11,404 nt of DNA from assembly GCA_016928975.1 (NCBI GenBank), contig JAFGJR010000322.1:1-11404 (forward strand), read 5' to 3'. This document shows positions 5,973 to 11,404 of this stretch, piece by piece; position 1 is the first letter of the stretch; every line of letters begins with the position of its first letter. Below the pieces are notes generated by a model, which was given only the letters and a program-made list of their open reading frames with translations, did no database searches and was not told where the DNA came from. This stretch comes from Sedimentisphaerales bacterium (lineage in GTDB: Bacteria; Planctomycetota; Phycisphaerae; Sedimentisphaerales; SG8-4). The position numbers were made by a program, and so were the translations under genes.

Positions 5973-7079
5973 ATGCAGATCGGGGAAAGACTGAAGCTTG
6001 CGCGAAGTGCCCTGGGATACACGCTAGATAGGGTCACTGAAGAAACAAATATCGGACCATCTTCGCTTTCTGATTTTGAGAACGATAAGAGGGAGCCACG
6101 GTTCTCCCAGTTGAGCAGATTGGCCGAGCTCTACAGGAGACCGGTGGAGTTCTTCCTGAGCGAGGAAAAGCTGGTCGAGAATGTCATGCTTTGGCGTGAC
6201 GCTCCCGACCTGGAGACGCCCGTGAAGGAAACGGAAGCCCGATTCCGCCAGCTTTGTGAGCAGTATCACCGGTTGGAGTCGCTCATGGGAGAATCCAGAG
6301 GAGCCATATGGCCACAAGCTGCCGCAGGCGGAGAGGACTTCGGTTTCAAGGAGGCCGGTCACCTCGCAGAGAAATTCCGCAGGGAGTACCTGCAAGGTGA
6401 CATGCCGAGCTCATCTCTCAAGCAAGTGCTGGAGGAGAGACTTCGCGTCAAGGTATTCCATCTGCAGTTTCACGGTAGCGCCATTTCGACTGTATCGCCA
6501 GAGTTCGGCCCGGCCGTCTTACTCAACGCTCAGAGTAAGCTATGGCGGCGTAACTTCGATCTTGCCCATGAATTGTTTCATCTTCTCACGTGGAACATGT
6601 TCAGAACTCCTGACTTCGAAAGCTGCGAGCCGAACGAGGATGAAGAGAAGCTCGCGAATGCATTCGCAAGCAGGTTGCTGCTCCCTACCGACGCCGTCAA
6701 AGACCGAATAGAACAACTTGCAGACAGGGAAGGCAAGATCGGTTTGGAAAAGCTGGATGAAGTTGCGCGAGAGTTTGGAGTCTCGCTTGACGCCCTCCTC
6801 TGGCGCATGAAATATCTCTATCACCAGCCTGTTGAAGACATTCAGAAACACATCGAACAGGCAAAGAAGATCAAGATCAGCCGCCCGGCTCGTCAATCTG
6901 ACGAACCGGACATGCTTCCGGAGCGCTATTGCAGTCTTGCGATAAGAGCGCTGAATGAAGGGAAGCTGTCACTGAGCCAGTTCGCCAAGTATATGGGCCT
7001 TGGCTATAAGAAGGCGCAGGAATACCTGATGGATGAGGGAGACCTGAGGGATGAAGAAGTTTCAATTTCTGTTGCTTGA
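5973..7079 (+). CDS. XRE helix-turn-helix / ImmA-IrrE metalloprotease fusion (probable antitoxin-regulator)
   Basis: A 368-residue cytosolic regulator. Residues 1-62 are a Cro/C1-type HTH (IGERLKLARSALGYTLDRVTEETNIGPSSLSDFENDKREP...). Residues about 125-285 form an ImmA/IrrE (COG2856) zinc-protease domain with HELFH (H199, E200, H203) and the downstream E-x-x-A-N-A-F-A motif (E225 as likely third ligand), followed by LLLP. Residues 312-355 form a second short HTH-like C-terminal segment (ALNEGKLSLSQFAKYMGLG). Proteases of this family (ImmA of ICEBs1, IrrE/PprI of Deinococcus) cleave partner HTH repressors. Fused forms next to small PIN-type genes are predicted type II toxin-antitoxin systems. 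The start is fixed by an in-frame TAG (5967-5969) and AAGGAG (5960-5965). The gene overlaps the next by 29 bases, indicating coupled translation. GC is lower than in the flanks (hand counts of 32/60 on two sampled lines, against 37/60 and 40/60 in downstream genes), suggesting transfer. Confidence 0.88.
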   Translation: MQIGERLKLARSALGYTLDRVTEETNIGPSSLSDFENDKREPRFSQLSRLAELYRRPVEFFLSEEKLVENVMLWRDAPDLETPVKETEARFRQLCEQYHRLESLMGESRGAIWPQAAAGGEDFGFKEAGHLAEKFRREYLQGDMPSSSLKQVLEERLRVKVFHLQFHGSAISTVSPEFGPAVLLNAQSKLWRRNFDLAHELFHLLTWNMFRTPDFESCEPNEDEEKLANAFASRLLLPTDAVKDRIEQLADREGKIGLEKLDEVAREFGVSLDALLWRMKYLYHQPVEDIQKHIEQAKKIKISRPARQSDEPDMLPERYCSLAIRALNEGKLSLSQFAKYMGLGYKKAQEYLMDEGDLRDEEVSISVA

Positions 7080-7578
7080 TGCGGGGCCAATCATCAAACT
7101 CTTCGAACTGGGTATCTGGGAAGCGTTCATCGCGCGATGCGATGTCACAATCTGCCGGACTGTGGCAGAGGAAGCCAAGTGGTTCACCGATCCAGTGGGA
7201 GGCACTCGCTACGATATTGACCTGGAGACATATGAACAGCAAGGCGCTGTCCATATAGAGGATATCAACGCTTCTGTTGTTGGAACCTTCTTCAACAAGT
7301 TCAACCTGATGTATAAAGCCCAACTCGATCCCGGGGAAAACGAAACCTTGGCGTTGATGGACACCTCCGGCGAGCCGTGGCGCATGTGCTCGTCAGATGC
7401 AGCCGTCTTCAGAGTCCTTGGGCTTCTCGGGAGAGCCGATGGAGGTGTGTCTCTGGAAGAAGTGCTCAGACAGATTGGCCTTGAGCGCTCAGTTGATTGG
7501 AAATACTCCGAGCGATTCCGACACAAATATACAAGGCTGGGTCAGGCGGATGCCATTCAGGGCCAGGGCCTGCAATAG
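7051..7578 (+). CDS. PIN-like nuclease, probable toxin partner of the HTH-protease
   Basis: A 175-residue protein with PIN-fold signatures. LLLDAGPIIKL supplies D10 at the end of strand 1, VAEEA supplies E40/E41, DPGENETLALM supplies E96 (compare the GE..A motif of PIN and DUF3368/DUF4411-type families), and CSSDAAVFRVLGLLG supplies D116. These acids would hold the divalent metal of an RNase. The region after about 130 (GGVSLEEVLRQIG...) is an extra C-terminal helical extension. The start is fixed by an in-frame TGA at 7045-7047, and GAGGGA (7035-7040) is a usable ribosome binding site inside the upstream gene. The 29-base overlap and the same low-GC composition tie it to the HTH-protease as one operon. 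Toxin function is inferred from context and motifs. The exact PIN subfamily is uncertain because overall similarity is judged by eye. Confidence 0.7.
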   Translation: MKKFQFLLLDAGPIIKLFELGIWEAFIARCDVTICRTVAEEAKWFTDPVGGTRYDIDLETYEQQGAVHIEDINASVVGTFFNKFNLMYKAQLDPGENETLALMDTSGEPWRMCSSDAAVFRVLGLLGRADGGVSLEEVLRQIGLERSVDWKYSERFRHKYTRLGQADAIQGQGLQ

Positions 7579-7645
7579 GCCCCTTCCATTCATACCGGCT
7601 ATCTCGGGACGCAGAGATCTTCTCAACTCAACAGTCCCGTTTCTT

Positions 7646-7674
7646 TTGACGCGGGGTGATTCTGGGGGTACACT
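7646..7674 (+). promoter_or_regulatory. Sigma70-type promoter that decides the start of the next gene
   Basis: TTGACG (7646-7651) and TACACT (7669-7674) are spaced by 17 bases. The predicted transcription start (about 7681) lies downstream of an in-frame ATG at 7656. The longer reading frame from 7656 is therefore unlikely to be used, and translation should begin at 7707. Confidence 0.65.
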
Positions 7675-7706
7675 CTGTGCGACAGGGTTTCTTGGCCGAG
7701 GGAAGA

Positions 7707-8453
7707 ATGAATTACCAGTTTAGTACCGAGAATATTTCGCAGCATATCGTCAAGTACGGCGTGGATATCCGTCCGGCGCTGGCGCCGGAGCAGGATCGGA
7801 CCAAGCTGCAGGACTACGGCAACTGGCTGGTCGAGCAGTTCCCGGTCGTCTTCGAGACACTCCTGTCCGGCCCGCGCCAATTGCGGGTCCAGCGGACGTT
7901 CATCCTGCCCAACGCCAAACGGGTCGAGCTGCCCACGTTCGTGCTGACCGGTCGCGGGCCCGTCTTCACATTCCCGGAGCGGCTCTACATCGACCGGGCG
8001 CACGAGTTGGATATCCCGGAGAAAGACAAAATCTTCCGCAAGGCCTTCGACGAGCTGCGGCTCCGATTCGGCGAACGCACCGTGCCCCGGGTCGGCGTGG
8101 TGCACGAGTTCGTCTTCGATACCGGCGATATCAACTCCCTCGACGTCATCGCGAGCAATCTCAAGCACGACCTGTGGCGAGAGAGAGCGAAGAACCTTCG
8201 CATCTTCATGGAAGCCCCGAGCGACGGGAAGAACGTCAACATCGAGCTCCGCCCAACCTACTTGCAGCGGGCCGGCACACAACCTGAGGCCGCCTCGCCC
8301 GAGGCCCTGAAGTTCGGCATTATCGTCAATGTCGATATCAACAATCAGCAAATCGCGGGCGATCTTTCGAAGGCCGAAGTGAACGACATCCTCGTTTTCG
8401 CCAGCGATTACATCCCGGAAGAGCTCATCAGGTTCCTCAACAGCGAGGGGTGA
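7707..8453 (+). CDS. Conserved-looking hypothetical protein, 248 residues
   Basis: I do not recognise the family. From the ATG at 7707 the protein is MNYQFSTENISQHIVKYGV... and is 248 residues long. An in-frame ATG at 7656 would add 17 residues but lies inside the -35/-10 promoter, so it is rejected; GAGGG (7698-7702) precedes 7707 by 4 bases. No signal peptide, transmembrane segment, Cys cluster or nucleotide-binding loop is visible. The composition is mixed alpha/beta and charged, consistent with a soluble cytosolic protein. Distinct blocks include LVEQFPVVFETLLSGPRQLR, PTFVLTGRGPVFTFPERLY, VGVVHEFVFDTGDIN and the C-terminal DILVFASDYIPEELIRFL. Codon use and GC match the housekeeping neighbours and not the PIN module just upstream, so it probably belongs to the host backbone. 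The arrangement recalls TIGR04255-type sporadic proteins, but I cannot support that assignment. Confidence 0.75.
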   Translation: MNYQFSTENISQHIVKYGVDIRPALAPEQDRTKLQDYGNWLVEQFPVVFETLLSGPRQLRVQRTFILPNAKRVELPTFVLTGRGPVFTFPERLYIDRAHELDIPEKDKIFRKAFDELRLRFGERTVPRVGVVHEFVFDTGDINSLDVIASNLKHDLWRERAKNLRIFMEAPSDGKNVNIELRPTYLQRAGTQPEAASPEALKFGIIVNVDINNQQIAGDLSKAEVNDILVFASDYIPEELIRFLNSEG

Positions 8454-8472
8454 CCCGCATGGGTCCTGCGGG
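8454..8472 (+). terminator. Possible hairpin immediately after the hypothetical gene
   Basis: CCCGCA (8454-8459) and TGCGGG (8467-8472) form a 6-base-pair stem with a 7-base loop, starting on the first base after the TGA stop. There is no T-run afterwards, so intrinsic termination is doubtful; it may be an mRNA-stabilising hairpin. Confidence 0.3.
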
Positions 8473-8499
8473 ACGTATAGCACTCATGGGTCATTTGGC

Positions 8500-8528
8500 T
8501 TGTCTTTCCGGGATGATCATACTACACT
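8500..8528 (+). promoter_or_regulatory. Probable promoter of the cysteine synthase gene
   Basis: TTGTCT (8500-8505) and TACACT (8523-8528) are 17 bases apart. The -10 box is identical to that of the preceding gene's promoter. It predicts a leader of about 65 bases. No riboswitch-like structure is apparent in that leader. Confidence 0.5.
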
Positions 8529-8599
8529 TCTGCCGTGGGAATATTGGGCGTGTATCCACCTGTTTTCACCCCAGATGAGGACAGTTTATTGGGTGATCC

Positions 8600-9487
8600 A
8601 TGCTGACAGATAATATCCTCGAACTGATCGGGAACACCCCTTTGCTCCAACTGAAAGGGGAGCGGGTCTTCGCCAAAGCTGAGTTTCTCAATCCCGGCGG
8701 CAGCATCAAAGACCGCATTGCCCTGGCCATGCTGGAGGCGGCCCGCCGAGACGGCAAGCTGCGCGAGGATTCTATCATTACCGAGCCGACCAGCGGCAAT
8801 ACCGGCATCGGCTTGGCGCTCGTCGGCCGACTCATGGGCTATTCCGTGCGTATCGTCATGCCCGAGGGGATGAGCGAGGAACGCAAGAAGCTCATTCGGG
8901 CCCTGGGCGCCGACCTGGTTCTGGTTCCGGACCAGGAGGGCATCGCCGGGGCGGTGCGTCGGGTCGAACAGATGGCCGCCGAAGACCCGCGTGTCTTCGT
9001 GCCGCAACAGTTCGAGAACCCGGAGAACCCGCGCGTCCATTATGAGCAGACCGCCCGCGAGCTCTGGCGCCAGATGAGCGGCGAGATCGACTGTTTCGTG
9101 GCCGGCGTCGGCAGCGGCGGGACGCTGCAGGGGGTCGGCACGTTTCTCAAAGAGCAGAAGAAGAACGTCAAGATCGTGGCCGTCGAGCCTGAGAACTGCT
9201 CGGCCCTGCTGGGCCACGAGCCCGGTCTGCACCAGATCCAGGGGATTGGCGACGGCTTCGTTCCGGCCGTGCTCGATGTGTCCTTGGTGGATGATGTCGT
9301 GGAGGTCTCCGACGAGGCTGCGATCGAAACCACCCGGCAACTGGGCCGGGATTTCGGGTTGCTGGTGGGCATCAGTTCGGGCGCCAATGTCTGGGCGGCC
9401 CGCAAGCTGGCCGAACGCACCGGCGGCAATATCGCCACTGTGCTGCCCGACCGGGCCGAACGCTATTTCAGCACCGCGTTGTTGTGA
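8600..9487 (+). CDS. Cysteine synthase (O-acetylserine sulfhydrylase), PLP-dependent
   Basis: A cytosolic enzyme that forms L-cysteine from O-acetylserine and sulfide, the last step of cysteine biosynthesis. It belongs to the fold-type II PLP family. Visible landmarks are IGNTPL (10-15), NPGGSIKDR (31-39) with PLP-binding K37, the substrate loop TSGNTG (64-69), the phosphate-binding GVGSGGT (169-175), GISSGAN (257-263) and the C-terminal DRAERYFST. Its 295 residues are slightly short for CysK (about 310) and near CysM. An in-frame TGA (8594-8596) fixes the ATG at 8600; the ribosome binding site is weak. QFENPENPRVHYEQTARELW fits the CysK group, but CysM, O-phosphoserine sulfhydrylase or a cystathionine beta-synthase-like role cannot be excluded from sequence alone, so no symbol is given. 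It converges with trkH, with 35 bases between the stop codons and no obvious shared terminator. Confidence 0.9.
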   Translation: MLTDNILELIGNTPLLQLKGERVFAKAEFLNPGGSIKDRIALAMLEAARRDGKLREDSIITEPTSGNTGIGLALVGRLMGYSVRIVMPEGMSEERKKLIRALGADLVLVPDQEGIAGAVRRVEQMAAEDPRVFVPQQFENPENPRVHYEQTARELWRQMSGEIDCFVAGVGSGGTLQGVGTFLKEQKKNVKIVAVEPENCSALLGHEPGLHQIQGIGDGFVPAVLDVSLVDDVVEVSDEAAIETTRQLGRDFGLLVGISSGANVWAARKLAERTGGNIATVLPDRAERYFSTALL

Positions 9488-9522
9488 AGAGGCTGCGGCG
9501 GGAAACGCAAGATACTGCGGCT

Positions 9523-11016
9523 CTACGCGGTGGTCTGGCGCTCTGCTGGAAGCACCGACAGGCAATCCTGGATGACCTTGACTAGGCTTACGATCACGAC
9601 GAAAAATTCGAGCCGGCCCAGGAACATCCCGGCCATCTCCGTCCAAAGCACAAGGGCAGGTGCCTGCGCACTTGTCACTCCCACGGACAGGCCCACCGTA
9701 CCCAGCGCGGAAGCGAACTCGAAGAGCGACTCCTTCACGCCAAAACCGTGGGCCGCGATAATGGCGGCGCCGATGACATAAGTGGCCAGGTAGAGAAACA
9801 CAAACGTGCCCACCTTTCGCAGCCGCTCCTCGGTGATGAAGTCCTTGTTCTCCCCCTGCCAGATGTGATTCTCCACGACCGCCGTCCTGGGCAGCAGCGC
9901 CCGGCGAATGTCCCACACCACGGTCTTGAACAACACGTAGACGCGATATTGTTTGATGCCGCCGGCCGTCGAGCCGGTGCCGCCGCCGATGAGCATCAGG
10001 ACGATCAGGATGAGAATGCCCTCGGAGGTCCATCGGTCGTAGGTGACGGTGGAGAACCCGGTGGTGGTCAGGGCGGTGAACGTCTCAAACACCGCCACGC
10101 GAACGCTTTTTGCCAGCGTCGCATACAGCGGCAGGCAAACCAGGAAAAGCAGACTGAGCACACAGATCGGCAGCAATACCGCCATCAACCGCAATTCGCC
10201 GCTACGCGTGACCGCCCGGAATCTGCCGCGAAAGAGCAGAAAGGCCGTCAGGAAGTTCATGCTGCCCAGCACCATCAGGAGGATAGTGACCGCCTCTACC
10301 AGGGGCCAATCCCAATAGCCGATGCTCTCAGGCCGTGTGGAGAACCCGCCCGTGGAGATGGCGGCAAAAGTATGGTTGATCGCGTCAAAGGGATTCATGC
10401 CCGAGAGAACATAGGCGATCACGCCTGCCACTGCATAGCCAGCGTAAAGGAGCAAGACCAGCTTGGCGGACTTGCGCACGTGGGGAACCAATTGATCGGT
10501 CCGGCCCTCCGCCACGGTGAGCGCGGGGCCGACGGGACCGACGAGGGCGGCCAGCATGATGATGGCAAATCCCGCTCCCCCGGCGAGTTGCATGATGCTC
10601 CGCCAGAGCAGTACCAGGTGCGCGCTGCGGGTAACATCGATCACGGAAAGTCCCGTCGTCGTCCATCCACTGACGGACTCGAAGAAGGCATGGGTAAGAC
10701 TCATCCTCTGCACGGCTGCCAAGGGCCACGCACTGAACAGGCAGATCGTGACCCAACTCAACAGGATAACAACACCGCTGTGTTGAACGGAGAAGCCCTC
10801 GGAGTTCCTACCGCGAAAGAGACGCCACAGAATTCCGCCGCTGAGGCAGAGGATAGACGCAGGCACGAGGAATGCGGTCACATAACGGCTCTCCTGCGGC
10901 CATGCAATCAGGGCCAAAAGGGGAGACAGCATCAGGAGGCCACCCAGAATGAGAATCAGTCCGGTATAGTGAAGAATGGCTGCATAATCCCGTGATAGAA
11001 CGTTCCTGGCCCGCAC
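9523..11016 (-). CDS. trkH: TrkH/KtrB-family potassium uptake channel subunit
   Basis: A 497-residue polytopic inner-membrane protein, the K+-translocating subunit of the Trk system. It has the four M1-P-M2 repeats of the family, each with a selectivity-filter Gly: TTTGLS (119-124), STGGFS (221-226), TTTGFS (317-322) and GTVGLS (439-444). Hydrophobic segments are obvious at about 13-37, 45-66, 80-102, 137-160, 186-206, 240-262, 275-300, 333-347, 401-422 and 455-482. GGGTGSTAGGIK (344-355) and MFLGRLEFF (464-472) are family signatures. Translation starts at GTG (11014-11016), supported by AAGGAG five bases upstream. It follows trkA by 15 bases, so the two are an operon. The TrkA RCK subunit gates the channel through nucleotide binding. 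Length and motifs are normal, with no sign of damage. Confidence 0.95.
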   Translation of the reverse strand: MRARNVLSRDYAAILHYTGLILILGGLLMLSPLLALIAWPQESRYVTAFLVPASILCLSGGILWRLFRGRNSEGFSVQHSGVVILLSWVTICLFSAWPLAAVQRMSLTHAFFESVSGWTTTGLSVIDVTRSAHLVLLWRSIMQLAGGAGFAIIMLAALVGPVGPALTVAEGRTDQLVPHVRKSAKLVLLLYAGYAVAGVIAYVLSGMNPFDAINHTFAAISTGGFSTRPESIGYWDWPLVEAVTILLMVLGSMNFLTAFLLFRGRFRAVTRSGELRLMAVLLPICVLSLLFLVCLPLYATLAKSVRVAVFETFTALTTTGFSTVTYDRWTSEGILILIVLMLIGGGTGSTAGGIKQYRVYVLFKTVVWDIRRALLPRTAVVENHIWQGENKDFITEERLRKVGTFVFLYLATYVIGAAIIAAHGFGVKESLFEFASALGTVGLSVGVTSAQAPALVLWTEMAGMFLGRLEFFVVIVSLVKVIQDCLSVLPAERQTTA

Positions 11017-11021
11017 GCTCT

Positions 11022-11027
11022 CTCCTT
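11022..11027 (-). promoter_or_regulatory. Ribosome binding site deciding the GTG start of trkH
   Basis: On the minus strand AAGGAG lies 5 bases before GTG (11016-11014). It supports that GTG as the start despite the absence of an ATG nearby, and lies in the 15-base gap after the trkA stop. Confidence 0.7.
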
Positions 11028-11031
11028 GGCC

Positions 11032-11404
11032 CTATTTCTCGTCCCCGGTGAGCGCTCTGAGCACCTGCCCGTGGTTTTCGGGAAGCGTGATCACGATAAG
11101 GCGGTCCAATGGTTGCAGCGTGGTCGAACCGTGAGGGATGACGGCATGGTCGTCGCGCAGGATGCAGGCGATGAGAGCATCATCCGGCAACTCAATCTGA
11201 AGCAGAGGCTGCCCCACGACCGGCGATGTGCGCCTGAGGACGACTTCGGTTACGTTGACTTTGCCCTCTGCCACCGACGTCATCGCCGTGATTTCCTCAA
11301 AGCCAGCTCCCGCCCTCTGCTCGATCAAGCTCGACAGCAGGTGCGTGGTTGAGAAAGCCGTCGTGACTCCCAGCTTCTGAAACGTCGCTTCGTTGTCCGG
11401 GTCG
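11032..11404 (-). CDS. trkA: TrkA, K+ uptake RCK subunit (C-terminal part; runs off the window)
   Basis: The frame is open from the window edge (11404) to a TAG at 11032-11034, giving about 123 codons of the 3' end. The visible part begins DPDNEATFQKLGVTTAFSTT, matching the end of a Rossmann RCK_N domain (sequences of NP.N...F..LG...A.S.T type). The last ~75 residues (VNVTEVVLRRTSPVVGQPL...LPDDALIACILRDDHAVIPHG.T.L...DRLIVIT) are a TrkA_C/RCK_C domain. TrkA binds NAD(H)/nucleotides and regulates the TrkH channel encoded 15 bases downstream. A TTG at 11326-11328 inside the frame is not the start. The dinucleotide-binding GxGxxG motif would lie outside the window, and whether the full protein has one or two RCK units cannot be seen. 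Confidence 0.88.
   Translation of the reverse strand, partial: DPDNEATFQKLGVTTAFSTTHLLSSLIEQRAGAGFEEITAMTSVAEGKVNVTEVVLRRTSPVVGQPLLQIELPDDALIACILRDDHAVIPHGSTTLQPLDRLIVITLPENHGQVLRALTGDEK

Noticed and set aside
7601..7618. ATCTC/GAGAT inverted repeat downstream of the PIN-like gene, considered as a terminator
   Set aside because: A weak AT-containing 5-base stem with an 8-base loop and no uridine tract.
7623..8483. A 286-residue open frame antisense to the hypothetical gene at 7707
   Set aside because: Either strand could in principle be coding because the sense protein is unrecognised. The plus strand has a consensus promoter, a ribosome binding site and a natural N-terminus, whereas this frame is a continuous GC-driven shadow extending over the promoter.
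8522..10033. A 503-residue open frame on the minus strand
   Set aside because: It lies antisense to the clearly recognisable cysteine synthase and runs into trkH in another frame. Its composition (rich in His, Arg, Gly, Asp) is that of a high-GC shadow frame, with no family motif.
9748..10995. A 415-residue open frame on the plus strand
   Set aside because: It is fully antisense to trkH, very rich in Gln, His, Arg and Gly, and has no recognisable domain. TrkH on the other strand has all four selectivity-filter motifs.

Overview
The window looks like chromosomal DNA of a GC-rich, probably anaerobic or environmental Planctomycetota member (Phycisphaerae/Sedimentisphaerales-like). This placement is an inference. 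It rests mainly on the large secreted protein that opens RTIRVDDDGPADFDTIQAAI and continues into beta-helix coils and GLUG repeats, a combination I know best from those bacteria. No rRNA, tRNA or CRISPR array is visible, and no gene-free stretch exceeds 300 bases.

Layout: (1) 1-186 is the end of an unidentified upstream region plus a promoter. (2) 187-648 is rpiB, a ribose-5-phosphate isomerase B with the mycobacterial-type active site. (3) 805-4125 encodes a 1106-residue secreted beta-helix/GLUG protein behind a near-consensus promoter. (4) 4264-5850 encodes a solitary phage-type terminase large subunit with intact ATPase and nuclease motifs. A palindromic repeat element is inserted in frame just before its Walker A motif. 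(5) 5973-7578 is a two-gene, lower-GC module: an XRE helix-turn-helix/ImmA-IrrE metalloprotease fusion overlapping a PIN-like nuclease gene, arranged like a toxin-antitoxin operon. (6) 7707-8453 is a protein of unknown function with its own promoter. (7) 8600-9487 is a cysteine synthase. (8) On the minus strand, 9523-11016 is a TrkH potassium channel subunit preceded by the 3' part of trkA (11032 to beyond the window edge), forming a trkA-trkH operon that converges on the cysteine synthase gene.

The flanks (rpiB, cysteine synthase, trkAH) are ordinary housekeeping genes. The central block 4264-7578 (terminase plus HTH-protease/PIN pair) is the accessory part and the best place to look for something new. 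The most distinctive single signal is the hairpin element at 4523-4590. It is translated within the terminase and encodes nearly the same 17-residue peptide on both strands, much like the protein-coding palindromic elements described in Rickettsia. Plausible sigma70-type promoters precede rpiB, the beta-helix gene, the HTH-protease gene, the unknown gene and the cysteine synthase gene, so most genes here appear to be separately transcribed.
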